64,000 nt of DNA from Paremcibacter congregatus (GCF_006385135.1 NZ_CP041025.1:3193501-3257500), one strand, 5' to 3'. Shown: positions 43,218-52,352, counted from the stretch's first letter. Numbers and translations: made by a program. Notes: generated by a model not told the origin, from the letters alone.

Positions 43218-45074
43218 CTACGCTACATTAGACCTGACAATATCGGCAAAAGTTTCACCTTTCATTTTCCGGGCCCAAAGTTCAGCCGACAGATAGGAAT
43301 GCACCCCGGCAAAATCCCTCAGTTCGATATCATGGTCGCGATTGAGGGTTTTTTCCAGACTGGCCCGGTCCAGTAGTCCTTCCCGCACCAATTCGCCATC
43401 CATCAGCAATTCCCGGAACTTGTCCAGGTTGGCCAATGTATAGGACCAGAAATATTTACCGCTCAATGATTTCGAACTGCGCCACACCACTTCCGGCGGC
43501 AACAGGTCCTTGAACGCCTTGCGCGCCAGGCCCCGGCCCTTGCCGTCCGCCAGCAACACCCACAGGGGAATCCTCAGACAGGTTTCAATCACCGGCAGCG
43601 ACAAATAAGGTCGCAGGGTTTCGAAGAAATGTTCGGGAACCATCGCTTCTTCCCTTTTATACTGTCCAAAGATCAACGGTTCTATATGGTCGATTTTCCC
43701 CGGCGTGACATTCTCGCGAAATTCCAGCCAGGGATGGACCGTCTGCTCTTCCCGCTGCCGCTCGGCCTCGACCATATCCTGAACCTGGGCCGTTAAAAGA
43801 CTGGTGGGTTGTGCGGCCACCGCCTCAATCCTGTTTTTACCAAAACCATCCCGCATGATTGAGGGCAGGATCGACCAGACGGACCGCTGCTGCATGCGGG
43901 AAGCTTCCATAATCAACCGAAACAACGGTGGCCGGATGCCGTGGGTCTTGAGATAGTCAATCACCGCATAATTCTTGCCGTGGCAATAAAGCATCTCATC
44001 CCCGCCAGAGCCGTTAAAAATCACCCCGCCGCCATTTTCCGTCAACCGGTCATGGATAAATTTCTTATAGGTCGGGGCCACGCAATGGTCGGTCGGCCAG
44101 GGCGTGATCGGCACCATATCATCCCCGTGAACCGTGAAACGGCTGACTTCCGCCTTATGTTCAATCAACGGCACGCCGAGGTGATGACAGGTCTGACGCA
44201 CATAATAACGTTCATCCCCGCCAGGATCTTCTTCATAGGAATTTAGCCCTGTGAGTTTAAACGGGGCAGGCACCTGCGCCAAGGCCGCCATGAGAATGGA
44301 TGAATCAAGACCGCCAATCATGTCTATGGCGCCATCATAGGGGGCCGCCATGCTGGTCACCGTCGCCAGAATGGCCTGGCGCAAGGTGCGGCTGGCTTCA
44401 TCCACATCCTCGATCACGTCCGTCTGGGTAATCTTCTGCGGATTCCAGTAAAATGTTTTCGCCGTCCCCTCCGGGGTGATGGTCACACATTCTCCTGACT
44501 TAATTTTTGTCATTTCACAGATGGGAACCCGGGTGTGATCGACAGGATAAATCAATCCCTTGGCAATCACCGGCCAGTCGATGGAAAAATCAAGAAACCT
44601 GCAGGCCGCCACATCGGGCATATAGGTGAAATAAATCTCCACCCCGCGATAACCGGTCTTGTAACAGGGAAGCTGTCCCATGGGGTCCACCAGCACATAT
44701 TTGCGCGGTCCGCGTTGAAAAAAGGCAACATAAGTGCCCCAGTAATCTTCCACCAGCGCCCGCCCGGACGTATGGATAACCCGGCGCGCCTCCGGTACCG
44801 TTATATGCGCATTACGGGAAACCGCTTCAGGACGGCGGTCGCGCGTCAGCAACTTGCCCACCACCACGCCGCCACTATTCTCATCCTGGGTCGGCAACGC
44901 ATAAGCTTGCATACGGTTTGGTTCTTCGTCCCGGTGCATAACACACAGTCCTGAACCGTCATAGGCGGTCTGCCAGGCCGAGGACATATCCGTGAAGGTA
45001 TTCTGCAGGAAATGCGCTGTCTCCGTCGCCTGAGGATCGGCCGCGTTCCAGATAAATGAGATGTAGCGGTACAT
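43218..45074 (-). CDS. Lasso cyclase, asparagine synthetase-like (C protein, copy 1)
   Basis: Protein of 618 residues related to asparagine synthetase B. The N-terminal glutaminase-like domain starts MYRYISF without the catalytic Cys2, so it cannot use glutamine, as in all lasso cyclases. The synthetase domain has the ATP pyrophosphatase loop IGGLDSSILMAAL. The enzyme activates the Asp or Glu side chain of the core with ATP and closes the macrolactam ring. ATG at 45074 has AAGGA 8 bases upstream. It follows B protein copy 1 after 16 bases and is the last large gene before the four-precursor array. Confidence 0.92.
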   Translation of the reverse strand: MYRYISFIWNAADPQATETAHFLQNTFTDMSSAWQTAYDGSGLCVMHRDEEPNRMQAYALPTQDENSGGVVVGKLLTRDRRPEAVSRNAHITVPEARRVIHTSGRALVEDYWGTYVAFFQRGPRKYVLVDPMGQLPCYKTGYRGVEIYFTYMPDVAACRFLDFSIDWPVIAKGLIYPVDHTRVPICEMTKIKSGECVTITPEGTAKTFYWNPQKITQTDVIEDVDEASRTLRQAILATVTSMAAPYDGAIDMIGGLDSSILMAALAQVPAPFKLTGLNSYEEDPGGDERYYVRQTCHHLGVPLIEHKAEVSRFTVHGDDMVPITPWPTDHCVAPTYKKFIHDRLTENGGGVIFNGSGGDEMLYCHGKNYAVIDYLKTHGIRPPLFRLIMEASRMQQRSVWSILPSIMRDGFGKNRIEAVAAQPTSLLTAQVQDMVEAERQREEQTVHPWLEFRENVTPGKIDHIEPLIFGQYKREEAMVPEHFFETLRPYLSLPVIETCLRIPLWVLLADGKGRGLARKAFKDLLPPEVVWRSSKSLSGKYFWSYTLANLDKFRELLMDGELVREGLLDRASLEKTLNRDHDIELRDFAGVHSYLSAELWARKMKGETFADIVRSNVA

Positions 45075-45090
45075 GTCTTAATCCTTTTTG

Positions 45091-45825
45091 TTAAACAATC
45101 ATGATCGGTTTGAAATCAGCCACCTGGGTGATCTGGCCGTTGTAAATGCGGCGACCTTCCTGAACCCACGCATGGGCCGCGAAGGGGCCCATCTGCACTC
45201 CGAAAACCACATGGGGGTAGATGCCGTAGGACGCCAGAAAGTTCACCATGGTCAGAGAATCGAACAGGCATTCATTATGGGCGGTGTAAAACAGACCTTT
45301 GAGAATGCGAAATATCTCGATCAGTTCGCGGATCTGCTCAATACTGGCCTCCGGCTGTGGACGCGCCGCCAGACGCGTTTGCCGTTTTTTGATCTTGTGG
45401 ATGATCTTTTCCATGGGGTTGAACCACCACACCAGCCGGGTGTATAAAAACGCCTTCAGACACCGATAGACATGGCTGGCGCGAATGTCGGGCAGACCGT
45501 CATAAGGATAACCGCTGATTTCTCTTGTCACGGGCGGCAGGTCCGGCGCGCTGTGTTGGCGGGCCTTTTGGGGAGTATCCACCAGCAGGCCCTGTATCAC
45601 CAGGTCTTCGATCAGTTTCTTAAAATGGTCCGGCCCCTGGGCGTCCAGTTTGTTCTGCCCTTCAAATAATAGGCTGAACACATATTTTTCTGTATCACTG
45701 AGCAACAAATAACTGTTCTGACGCAAATCAAGCACCACAAAGTGACCATCCACATTGGTATAGAAAATATGCTTCGCCAGGAAATACCGCTCCCGGATAT
45801 CTTTCAAAAAATTTTCATGCATCAT
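45091..45825 (-). CDS. Lasso B protein: fused recognition domain and cysteine protease (copy 1)
   Basis: Fusion of an N-terminal PqqD-like recognition element (about 1-90, VVLDLRQNSYLLLSDTEKYV) and a C-terminal transglutaminase-like protease. Catalytic Cys186 (NECLFDSL), His (AAHAWVQ) and Asp (QVADFKP) are all present. It should bind the leader and cut it off after the TK/TR pair. I prefer the ATG at 45825 (two ATGs in tandem, GAGG upstream); a GTG at 45840 would add five residues. The C-terminus lies 16 bases before cyclase copy 1. Confidence 0.9.
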   Translation of the reverse strand: MMHENFLKDIRERYFLAKHIFYTNVDGHFVVLDLRQNSYLLLSDTEKYVFSLLFEGQNKLDAQGPDHFKKLIEDLVIQGLLVDTPQKARQHSAPDLPPVTREISGYPYDGLPDIRASHVYRCLKAFLYTRLVWWFNPMEKIIHKIKKRQTRLAARPQPEASIEQIRELIEIFRILKGLFYTAHNECLFDSLTMVNFLASYGIYPHVVFGVQMGPFAAHAWVQEGRRIYNGQITQVADFKPIMIV

Positions 45826-45856
45826 ATTGCCTCGTTCCACTTAAGTTGAAGTCAAG

Positions 45857-47704
45857 TCAGGCCACTTTCGACCGGATAAAATCTGCGAATGTCTCGCCTT
45901 TTAATTTCCGGGCCCAGAGCTCCATATCCAGAAAATAAAACAAAAACCCGTGGTCCCCTTCGCTCATCTCCGCCGGGTTTTTCATGATATCTTCCAGATG
46001 GTCCCGACGCAGAAATCCCCCCCTGACCATTTCCCCTTCCAGCATCAGACCACGGATCACATCGATATTTTCCTGAATCAACGGCTTGCTCGGCGGGTAG
46101 ATCGCCGATTTTGACGTGCGCCACACCACTTCCGGCGGCAGATCCTGCTGAAAAGCCTTGCGCGCCAGCCCCCGGCCCTTGCCATCGGCCAGCAGCAGCC
46201 ACACCGGGATGCGCAAACAGGCCTCGACCACCGGCTGCATCAGAAAGGGATGCAGGGTGCTGTGGGAATGTTCCGGGGGCGCGAAACCTTCCCGGTCAAA
46301 CCGCCCCGTCGCCAGAGGCGAAAGATGATTGAATTTTCCCGGCGGCACCCCGGCCGCCCGATGCGACCAGGGGTGGGTCTGTTCCGGGGCCGTCACCAAC
46401 GCCAATATCTCTGGCGTCAGAAAGGCATGGGACCAGGTGCTGGATTGCTGCGTTGCGACAGATTCCGGCCCGGACAGCCCGCGGATAATTTCCGGCAGGA
46501 TCGCCCAGACCGACCGGCGCTGCATCCGCGCCGCCTCCATTATCACTTTCACCAGTCCGGGACGCAGGCCGCGCAGTTTGATATAATCGATGGGACCAAA
46601 ATTAAATCCGTGGGCATAAAGAATCTCGTCACCGCCAAAACCGTTGAACATTACCTCCGCCCTGACGTCTGTCATATATTGATTAACCACCCGTCGGTCC
46701 TGCATCAGGAACAGATAAAACGGTGGTGTCGACGTAACCGACATCTCGGACAGGGTCTGAAAATCCAGCGTCACCGGCGGCGCCTGATATTCAACAAGAG
46801 GCACATCCATATGAGCCACCGTCTTACGGACGAAATAACGTTCATCCCCCTCCCGGCTGTCGCCATACTGGTTGATGCAGAACAGTTCCGGGGCCGAAGG
46901 CGCCTGCCTCAGACAGGCCAGAAGGATGGAAGAATCCAGTCCCCCGATCGACTGCACGATACGACTGTATGGCGCGGCAAGGGCCGCCACCGTATCAAGG
47001 ATGGTATGCCGCAACAGCGCCACCGCCTGATCCATATCGTAGATGATGTCGCTCTGGGCGATCTGTTGCGGGTCCCAGCAAAAATTGGCCCGCCTGCCGT
47101 CCGGTGTCAGGACCAGTCTCTGCCCCGGCAGAATCTTACTCACCCCGTTGATCGGGACATCCGTGCGTCCCTGACCATAGTTCAGCTTTTGCGCCACCCC
47201 TGTCCAGTCAACGGAAAGATCAATAAAATCGCAGGCCGCCATATCACGCAGCGCTGAAAAATATATCTCCACCCCGCGGTAAACCAGACAAAAACACCCC
47301 AGCCCGCCCATGGGATCCACCAGAATATATTTCCGGGATGCTGTCTGGAAAAAAGCCACATAGGCGCCCCAATAGTCCTCGGCCAGGCATTGTCCTTCCG
47401 TCTGCAAAACCTGCCGCGCCTCCGGAACGGTAAAGTCCGCATTTTGGGAAATGGCTTGCAACCGCCGGGCCTTGTGCAGCAATTTGCCAAGCACGACACC
47501 GCCCTGTTGATCCTGATGCGGGTACAGCGGATAGGCCTGCATGCGCCGTCGGGCGCCGCCCGTCTGCAATACCCGCATCCCCGCCCCGTCATACGGGACC
47601 TCCCATATTGTCTCTTCCGCGTTAAAATAATCGCTCAGAAAATCCGCCGTGGCGTCGGCCTTCGTATCTTCGGCATTCCAGATCAGTGCGATATAGCGGT
47701 ACAT
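45857..47704 (-). CDS. Lasso cyclase, asparagine synthetase-like (C protein, copy 2)
   Basis: Paralog of copy 1, 615 residues: MYRYIALIWNAED start, no Cys2, ATP loop IGGLDSSILLACL, and the same C-terminal end type (LKGETFADFIRS versus MKGETFADIVRS). Shared blocks such as LLADGKGRGLARKAF and PPEVVWRTSKS show a common origin, but the middle is clearly diverged, so the duplication is old. ATG at 47704 has AGGAG upstream, overlapping the end of B copy 2, 12 bases away. Together they form a second B-C module. Confidence 0.92.
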   Translation of the reverse strand: MYRYIALIWNAEDTKADATADFLSDYFNAEETIWEVPYDGAGMRVLQTGGARRRMQAYPLYPHQDQQGGVVLGKLLHKARRLQAISQNADFTVPEARQVLQTEGQCLAEDYWGAYVAFFQTASRKYILVDPMGGLGCFCLVYRGVEIYFSALRDMAACDFIDLSVDWTGVAQKLNYGQGRTDVPINGVSKILPGQRLVLTPDGRRANFCWDPQQIAQSDIIYDMDQAVALLRHTILDTVAALAAPYSRIVQSIGGLDSSILLACLRQAPSAPELFCINQYGDSREGDERYFVRKTVAHMDVPLVEYQAPPVTLDFQTLSEMSVTSTPPFYLFLMQDRRVVNQYMTDVRAEVMFNGFGGDEILYAHGFNFGPIDYIKLRGLRPGLVKVIMEAARMQRRSVWAILPEIIRGLSGPESVATQQSSTWSHAFLTPEILALVTAPEQTHPWSHRAAGVPPGKFNHLSPLATGRFDREGFAPPEHSHSTLHPFLMQPVVEACLRIPVWLLLADGKGRGLARKAFQQDLPPEVVWRTSKSAIYPPSKPLIQENIDVIRGLMLEGEMVRGGFLRRDHLEDIMKNPAEMSEGDHGFLFYFLDMELWARKLKGETFADFIRSKVA

Positions 47705-47716
47705 GTCATGCTCCTG

Positions 47717-48457
47717 TTAAACAGCCATAATCGGTTTGAAGTCATCCACATGATCCAGTGGACAATTGTAACTCACTTCCCCACCCTGCACCCAGACATG
47801 CAGGCTCAGGGGATCGACTGAAACGCCCCAGACAATCTCCGGATAAATACCGTAAGAGGCAAGAAAATCGGCCAACACCAGGGAATCGAACAGGGACTCA
47901 TCCCGGCTGCTGTAAAACAAAACCTGCAGGATGCGGAACACCTCCACCAGATCACGGGTCTTGATGAAACTCGACCCGCCGCCGCCCCGGCTGACAGCCC
48001 GAAGCTTGCGCCGCGCCAACCGGACCGTGATCTGCTCAAGCGAATGACACCACAGAGCCAGCCTCACGGCCAGAACGGCCCTCAAACAACGGTATAAATG
48101 CCCAAACCCGATGACGGGAATACCGTCGAAAGGATAGCTGTCCAGGTCACCTTTCACCGCAGGAAAAGAATTTCGCTGTCCTGTTTCTGCCCCATCAGTA
48201 GCCCGGCCAACCAAAACATCCTTTTCCACCAGAGACGTCAGGGCCGACATCAGATCAGAAAGGCGGACATCCCCCGGCGGTGTGTCTTCCTGCATCAGCA
48301 CATCCAGAACCTGCTTTTCACCGGCATCCAGAAGCTGACAGTCATTCTTCCGCAGGTTATAGACCACGCAACGGTCCTCGATACAACAGGTATACACTTG
48401 CGGTGCCAAGGCATAACGGTGTTTCAAATCATGGACAAAGCTATCATTCATGATCAT
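47717..48457 (-). CDS. Lasso B protein, copy 2, catalytic Cys replaced by Ser
   Basis: Same layout as copy 1 in 246 residues: PqqD-like domain (VVYNLRKNDCQLLDAGEKQV), linker, transglutaminase-like domain. Where copy 1 has NECLFDSL, this protein has DESLFDSL, with Ser188 (codon TCC) in place of the nucleophilic Cys. His (SLHVWVQ) and Asp (VDDFKP) remain. It may be inactive as a protease and act as leader-binding partner, or use Ser. ATG at 48457 overlaps the GntR stop codon (ATGA) and has GGAGG upstream. Confidence 0.88.
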   Translation of the reverse strand: MIMNDSFVHDLKHRYALAPQVYTCCIEDRCVVYNLRKNDCQLLDAGEKQVLDVLMQEDTPPGDVRLSDLMSALTSLVEKDVLVGRATDGAETGQRNSFPAVKGDLDSYPFDGIPVIGFGHLYRCLRAVLAVRLALWCHSLEQITVRLARRKLRAVSRGGGGSSFIKTRDLVEVFRILQVLFYSSRDESLFDSLVLADFLASYGIYPEIVWGVSVDPLSLHVWVQGGEVSYNCPLDHVDDFKPIMAV

Positions 48458-49137
48458 TCCGCCTCCGCCTGGGCGCGCCGCAATAACAAAAGCAGTTCCG
48501 GCAGAAAAGTGATCATTTTGTCATGATACTCCTGCAGGGCCTGACGCAGGCCGGCGATATCCTTCTGGTCATAAAGCCCGCAGATGTTTTTCAGTTCATC
48601 TTTCCAGGTGGGCATCAACTGGCATTCCTGCAGACGGATATAATAGGTCCTGTCATTGACATTCTTGACCCCGTGGAGGATTTCCAGATTACCGGACTGC
48701 CGGGCCATATGGACAAACACCTGATTGAGGATATGAACATATTCCGCCGGCGTCCGGGCGCATAATTCCCCGGCGTCATCGCAGAATTTAGGCGGTTTCA
48801 TCATCCCCGGCCCCGGGGCGGCCTCGCGAATATAGCTCAGCGACAGATCAAGCAACGCCAGATTAAGCACATAAAGGCTTTGAATCTCCATGCCGGAGAT
48901 TTCCTTGGTGAAGAAACCGGCTTTCGGCACATCCCGGATCATGCGTTCCGCCGCCAGATGAATCAATACTTCCCGGACCGGGGTATTGCTCACCCCCAGG
49001 CCATCCGCCAGCGGCTCTACCAATATGCGTTTCCCCAACGGAAGTTCATGTTCCATGATCATGGTTTTGATGCTGCCATAAACGCGATTGCTTTCCGCGA
49101 TGCCCTTTGTTGTGCCATCGGCTATCCCTGTTTGCAT
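48454..49137 (-). CDS. GntR-family regulator (copy 1)
   Basis: Protein of 227 residues with an N-terminal GntR winged helix (VYGSIKTMIMEHELPLGKRI, then LADGLGVSNTPVREVLIHLAAE) and a helical FCD-like ligand domain. ATG at 49137 has AAGGA 9 bases upstream. It overlaps B copy 2 by four bases and follows the second GntR-like gene, so it probably regulates this lasso operon. GntR regulators occur in some isopeptidase-containing lasso loci. Confidence 0.9.
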   Translation of the reverse strand: MQTGIADGTTKGIAESNRVYGSIKTMIMEHELPLGKRILVEPLADGLGVSNTPVREVLIHLAAERMIRDVPKAGFFTKEISGMEIQSLYVLNLALLDLSLSYIREAAPGPGMMKPPKFCDDAGELCARTPAEYVHILNQVFVHMARQSGNLEILHGVKNVNDRTYYIRLQECQLMPTWKDELKNICGLYDQKDIAGLRQALQEYHDKMITFLPELLLLLRRAQAEAE

Positions 49138-49155
49138 GCCTCGGTTCCTTCGCCT

Positions 49156-49833
49156 TTATAAAACCGCCATCAGGCGGGGGATGGTTTTAAATCTGGTGAG
49201 ATGATACTGCGCCACGGCGTCCCGTAATTTCCCGATTTCATTCCTGTGGTACAGATGACATAAATGGGCCACTTCTTCGTCTACGGCCTCAATCAGGGTG
49301 CATTCACACAGACGGATATAAGAAAGCCGTTGATTGATCATCACCACCATTTCGGTGAAATCGCTTCGCCCGGCCTGGGTGACAATATGCAGAAACAGTT
49401 CGCCGGTAATCCGCACCAGATCTTTTTGCGACAACGGGCCGCCGGTGGCGCCCGCCTTCTCCGCCTTATCCTCCCGGGCAACAAATAACTGCGGGTATTG
49501 CACAACCCCGTTCGCCACGTCATGGGCTTCGAGAATTTCCAGGGAACGGTCCAGAAGGACCTTGTTTTCCTCATACAGGGTACAGACTTCAACGTTGGAA
49601 AAATGACGGGTGAAAAAACCTGATTCCGGGCGTTCGACCACCACCCCTTCCTGCACCAGACGCCACAGTGCCTGATAAATTTCCTGTCTCGGACAGGGAT
49701 CCAGAATAATAGCGATATGTTCTACCATAAGATGTGTCTGTGGCGGCAACCCGTGGGTCTGAACCAGTTCCCTGACCTGTTCATAAACCGAACTCCCCCT
49801 GCCTTCCGTGATGTCTTCAGCGTCCTGTGTCAT
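49156..49833 (-). CDS. GntR-like regulator (copy 2), diverged helix-turn-helix
   Basis: Protein of 225 residues, distant paralog of copy 1, with matching landmarks (VYEQVRELVQTHGLPP, GFFTRHFSNVEVCTLYEENKVLLDRSLE, SYIRLCECTLIEA). The recognition-helix region reads IILDPCPRQEIYQALWRLV, unlike typical GntR (VSxxPVREAL), so its DNA target may differ or it may act as a heteromeric partner. ATG at 49833 has AAGGA upstream. First gene of the B-C operon; three 17-base repeats lie 30-80 bases upstream. Confidence 0.85.
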   Translation of the reverse strand: MTQDAEDITEGRGSSVYEQVRELVQTHGLPPQTHLMVEHIAIILDPCPRQEIYQALWRLVQEGVVVERPESGFFTRHFSNVEVCTLYEENKVLLDRSLEILEAHDVANGVVQYPQLFVAREDKAEKAGATGGPLSQKDLVRITGELFLHIVTQAGRSDFTEMVVMINQRLSYIRLCECTLIEAVDEEVAHLCHLYHRNEIGKLRDAVAQYHLTRFKTIPRLMAVL

Positions 49834-49862
49834 ATCCTTGTCCTTATCTCGTCTAAACCCCC

Positions 49863-49913
49863 GGCCTGTCTAAAACTCTGGCTTGTCTAAAACTCTGGCC
49901 TGTCTAAAATTCT
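49863..49913. repeat. Three tandem 17-base repeats upstream of the GntR/lasso operon
   Basis: Three adjacent copies of GGCCTGTCTAAAACTCT (49863-49879, 49880-49896, 49897-49913) with one difference in the second and one in the third. They lie directly upstream of the GntR copy 2 gene and overlap the end of the small ORF at 49904. Possible operator array. Confidence 0.75.
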
Positions 49914-50116
49914 GGATCTCTCTTGAAAACGTTACCCTTTTTGATCGTCTGACACTGTCCCGGGAGCAAAGCTGTACATCCCGTATCGATATTTTCCCGC
50001 ATCAGCGGCGCAAGCCAGGGGATATCCCCCGTCACCCCCGGAAAGTCATCCGGATGGGATACCCAGGTTGTCCCAAGAAGATACGTCATGTTTCTGTGCG
50101 GATTAAAACCAGTCAT
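49904..50116 (-). CDS. Small hypothetical protein, 70 residues
   Basis: Open frame with ATG at 50116 and AAAGGA 5 bases upstream. I do not recognise it. It has no signal peptide or membrane segment; it is rich in Pro, Gly and Asp, with two Cys (TGCTALLPGQC) and a basic end (TIKKGNVFKRDPEF). The stretch MTYLLGTTWVS faintly resembles the precursor leaders, but no TK/TR site with a suitably placed Asp follows. It lies between the sensor kinase and the lasso operon in the same direction. May be a real regulator or peptide, or chance. Confidence 0.4.
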   Translation of the reverse strand: MTGFNPHRNMTYLLGTTWVSHPDDFPGVTGDIPWLAPLMRENIDTGCTALLPGQCQTIKKGNVFKRDPEF

Positions 50117-50274
50117 TCTGTGTCCTTTTCCCATGCGCCCTGCGCAACCTGCGCTTCAGGCGCCGTCAGTCTATATCCTCAGTATCAGGGAAAATAATAT
50201 TTTTATCAACTATTGGTTGTGCTGAAGGTGTGCAAATTCTGAGGGATATAACAGGAGGGGACAGAGACGACTTA

Positions 50275-51681
50275 TCAGGCTGAAGGCGGGAAATGCAGGG
50301 TAAATTCAGACCCGCCGCCAGGGGCGTTATGATGCTCGACAGCACCTTTATGCAAGGTCATTACTGCCCTCACGATCGCCAGACCAAGACCATGACCGGG
50401 GCGGTTGGGTGGGCTTTTGGCGAAGGGATGAAAAATTTGTTCCCGTCTTTCGGCCGTCACCCCCGGTCCCTGGTCCCGCACCCTGACTTCCCCGTTCGGC
50501 GTGACCACGACGGAGATCACATCCCCCTTTCGACTGACGGACAAGGCGTTATCCACCAGATTGGCGATGGCGATTGCAATCATTTCCCGGTCCCCGGCAA
50601 TCGGGACAGTATCCCGGTCAGTGTTAAGCTGCAGGTCAAGACCCTGTTCAATGGCGAGAGGCGCACGATTGGCACAAACGGCCCGTACGACATCCACCAG
50701 ATTGACCGGTTTTGGCGACAGATCTTCCACTGATTTTAAACGAGTCAGCCGCAGGAGCTGCTCAACCAACGTGGCGATCCCGCGAATATCATGGCGCAAC
50801 TGGTCTTTTATCTCCCCGTCGATCAGGTCTTCCAGCCGGGTACGCATGATGGTCAGGGGCGTGCGCAGTTCATGGGCCGCCGTCGCCAGAAAGAAATTAT
50901 GCTTCTCATGGGCCTCCTCGACCCGGGACAGCATCTCGTTCAATGCCCGCACCAGGGGGCGCACCTCCAGCGGCAAACCTGTCTCCGGCAGGGCGTTATG
51001 CTTCCTGTCCGGATCAAATTCTTTCGCGACCCGCGACAGTTTGCGCAGGGAATAGACCGCCTGAAATATGATAAGAAGCGCCGTCAGAAGAATGCCGCCA
51101 CCCAGCAGAAGATGACTTTCAAAAAATACAAACTGCAGACTGGTGATAAAATCCCACAGCTGTTCCCCCCGACTAAACGAGGATGTCTCTACCCCGGCCA
51201 CTTCGATATAATAGGCCTTGCCCGGACAATTGTTATAACTGACCCGCCCGACAATCCCGGCCTCCCGGAATGGAAAATTCCCCGCCGCGAAATTACTGCA
51301 GGGGTAAGGGGCGTCCGGTCGCGGATCAAGGGTATAAATACTTTCCGGCAGGCGCAGCCGACGCGGCGGCCCGCCAAAGGAAATATGGTCGCCTTCCGTT
51401 TCGGCAAAGAAACGAAATTTCGGGTTAAGGCGGGCAATCCGCAAAATCGTCTTATTCTGTAAAAGACTCTCGAGGTCGGCATCCTTTTTCAGGATCTCGC
51501 CATAGATGATGCCGGAAACCTTGTTACGGTCAAAGGCGGCGGCATCCGTCCCCCCGGGTTCACTGGACCAGAAGGGCAGGATAAAAAACTGAACGAACAG
51601 CATCGCCAGCACCACGCAGTACAACACCGTCAACTGAACGAACAGGGAGCTGCGATAGGCCCAAATCTTACCCGGCGTCAT
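50275..51681 (-). CDS. Sensor histidine kinase
   Basis: Membrane kinase of 468 residues: first helix about 15-36 (VQLTVLYCVVLAMLFVQFFI), periplasmic domain about 40-180 with two Cys (YPCSNF, YNNCPGK) that may pair, second helix about 190-215, HAMP-like linker, HisKA with His270 (ATAAHELRTPLT) and HATPase (IANLVDNALS, DQGPGV, GHGLGLAIV). GTG or ATG near 51681 overlaps the response-regulator stop codon by four bases. Stimulus unknown. It is transcribed toward the lasso operon, 158 bases before the small ORF, so it might control it. Confidence 0.91.
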   Translation of the reverse strand: MTPGKIWAYRSSLFVQLTVLYCVVLAMLFVQFFILPFWSSEPGGTDAAAFDRNKVSGIIYGEILKKDADLESLLQNKTILRIARLNPKFRFFAETEGDHISFGGPPRRLRLPESIYTLDPRPDAPYPCSNFAAGNFPFREAGIVGRVSYNNCPGKAYYIEVAGVETSSFSRGEQLWDFITSLQFVFFESHLLLGGGILLTALLIIFQAVYSLRKLSRVAKEFDPDRKHNALPETGLPLEVRPLVRALNEMLSRVEEAHEKHNFFLATAAHELRTPLTIMRTRLEDLIDGEIKDQLRHDIRGIATLVEQLLRLTRLKSVEDLSPKPVNLVDVVRAVCANRAPLAIEQGLDLQLNTDRDTVPIAGDREMIAIAIANLVDNALSVSRKGDVISVVVTPNGEVRVRDQGPGVTAERREQIFHPFAKSPPNRPGHGLGLAIVRAVMTLHKGAVEHHNAPGGGSEFTLHFPPSA

Positions 51682-52352
51682 GCCTCTTCCTTCATCATGT
51701 ACCCCACGCCGCGCACCGCATGGATCATCACCCCCGCCCCCTGCTGCGTGAGCTGCTTGCGCAGGCGGGAGATATGGGATTCCATTGTATTGCTCTGGAT
51801 CTCGTCTTCATAGCCGTAAACACTGTCTTCCAGATGATCGCGGGTCACCACCCGACCGGCGACCTTGATCAGGGTTTCCAGGATTACAAGCTCGCGCCGC
51901 GGAAAGCTCACCGGCCCCCCATTGATCCGCACCTGACGGCTCGGCAGTTCAAACGCCACCTTGCCGCAACGCCAGACCCGGTTCTGGTCCGGCACGGGCC
52001 GCCGCAGGGCCGCCCGCAGACGCGCCAGCAACTCTTCCGGCTCGAACGGTTTGACGATATAGTCATCGGCCCCCAGATCCAGCCCCTCGACCCGGCGCGA
52101 AATATCCCCCAGAGCCGACAGGATCAGAAAGCGGCTTTTAATGTCGTGGCGGCGGGCAAAGGCCACCAGATCCGTGCCCTCGCCGTCCGGCAGCATTCTG
52201 TCGAGCAGCACCAGGGGATAGTCCGTCGAGCGCAAGGCCTCCCGGGCGTAGGACAGGGTGGGGGCAATATCGACAATATAATTTTCCCGCTGCAGCAGGC
52301 GCTGCACCAGCCGGGCGATCTCTTCCTGATCTTCGACGACCAAAAGTCTCAT
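51678..52352 (-). CDS. OmpR-family response regulator
   Basis: Regulator of 224 residues: receiver with Glu7-Asp8, Asp51 (VLLDRMLPDG) and Lys in DYIVKPFEPEE, then an OmpR winged helix (FPRRELVILETLIKVAGRVV, SHISRLRKQL, VRGVGYMM). ATG at 52352 has AGGAT 8 bases upstream; a GTG three bases before is also possible. It forms a two-component pair with the overlapping kinase gene. Confidence 0.92.
   Translation of the reverse strand: MRLLVVEDQEEIARLVQRLLQRENYIVDIAPTLSYAREALRSTDYPLVLLDRMLPDGEGTDLVAFARRHDIKSRFLILSALGDISRRVEGLDLGADDYIVKPFEPEELLARLRAALRRPVPDQNRVWRCGKVAFELPSRQVRINGGPVSFPRRELVILETLIKVAGRVVTRDHLEDSVYGYEDEIQSNTMESHISRLRKQLTQQGAGVMIHAVRGVGYMMKEEA

Noticed and set aside
41922-43296. Plus-strand open frames opposite the precursor array
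   Set aside because: They are mirror images of the minus-strand precursors; they lack ribosome-binding sites, while the minus-strand genes have them in every copy.
49904-50116. Small ORF as a seventh lasso precursor
   Set aside because: No GK...T-K/R leader end and no Asp or Glu at position 7-9 after a plausible cut; listed only as hypothetical.
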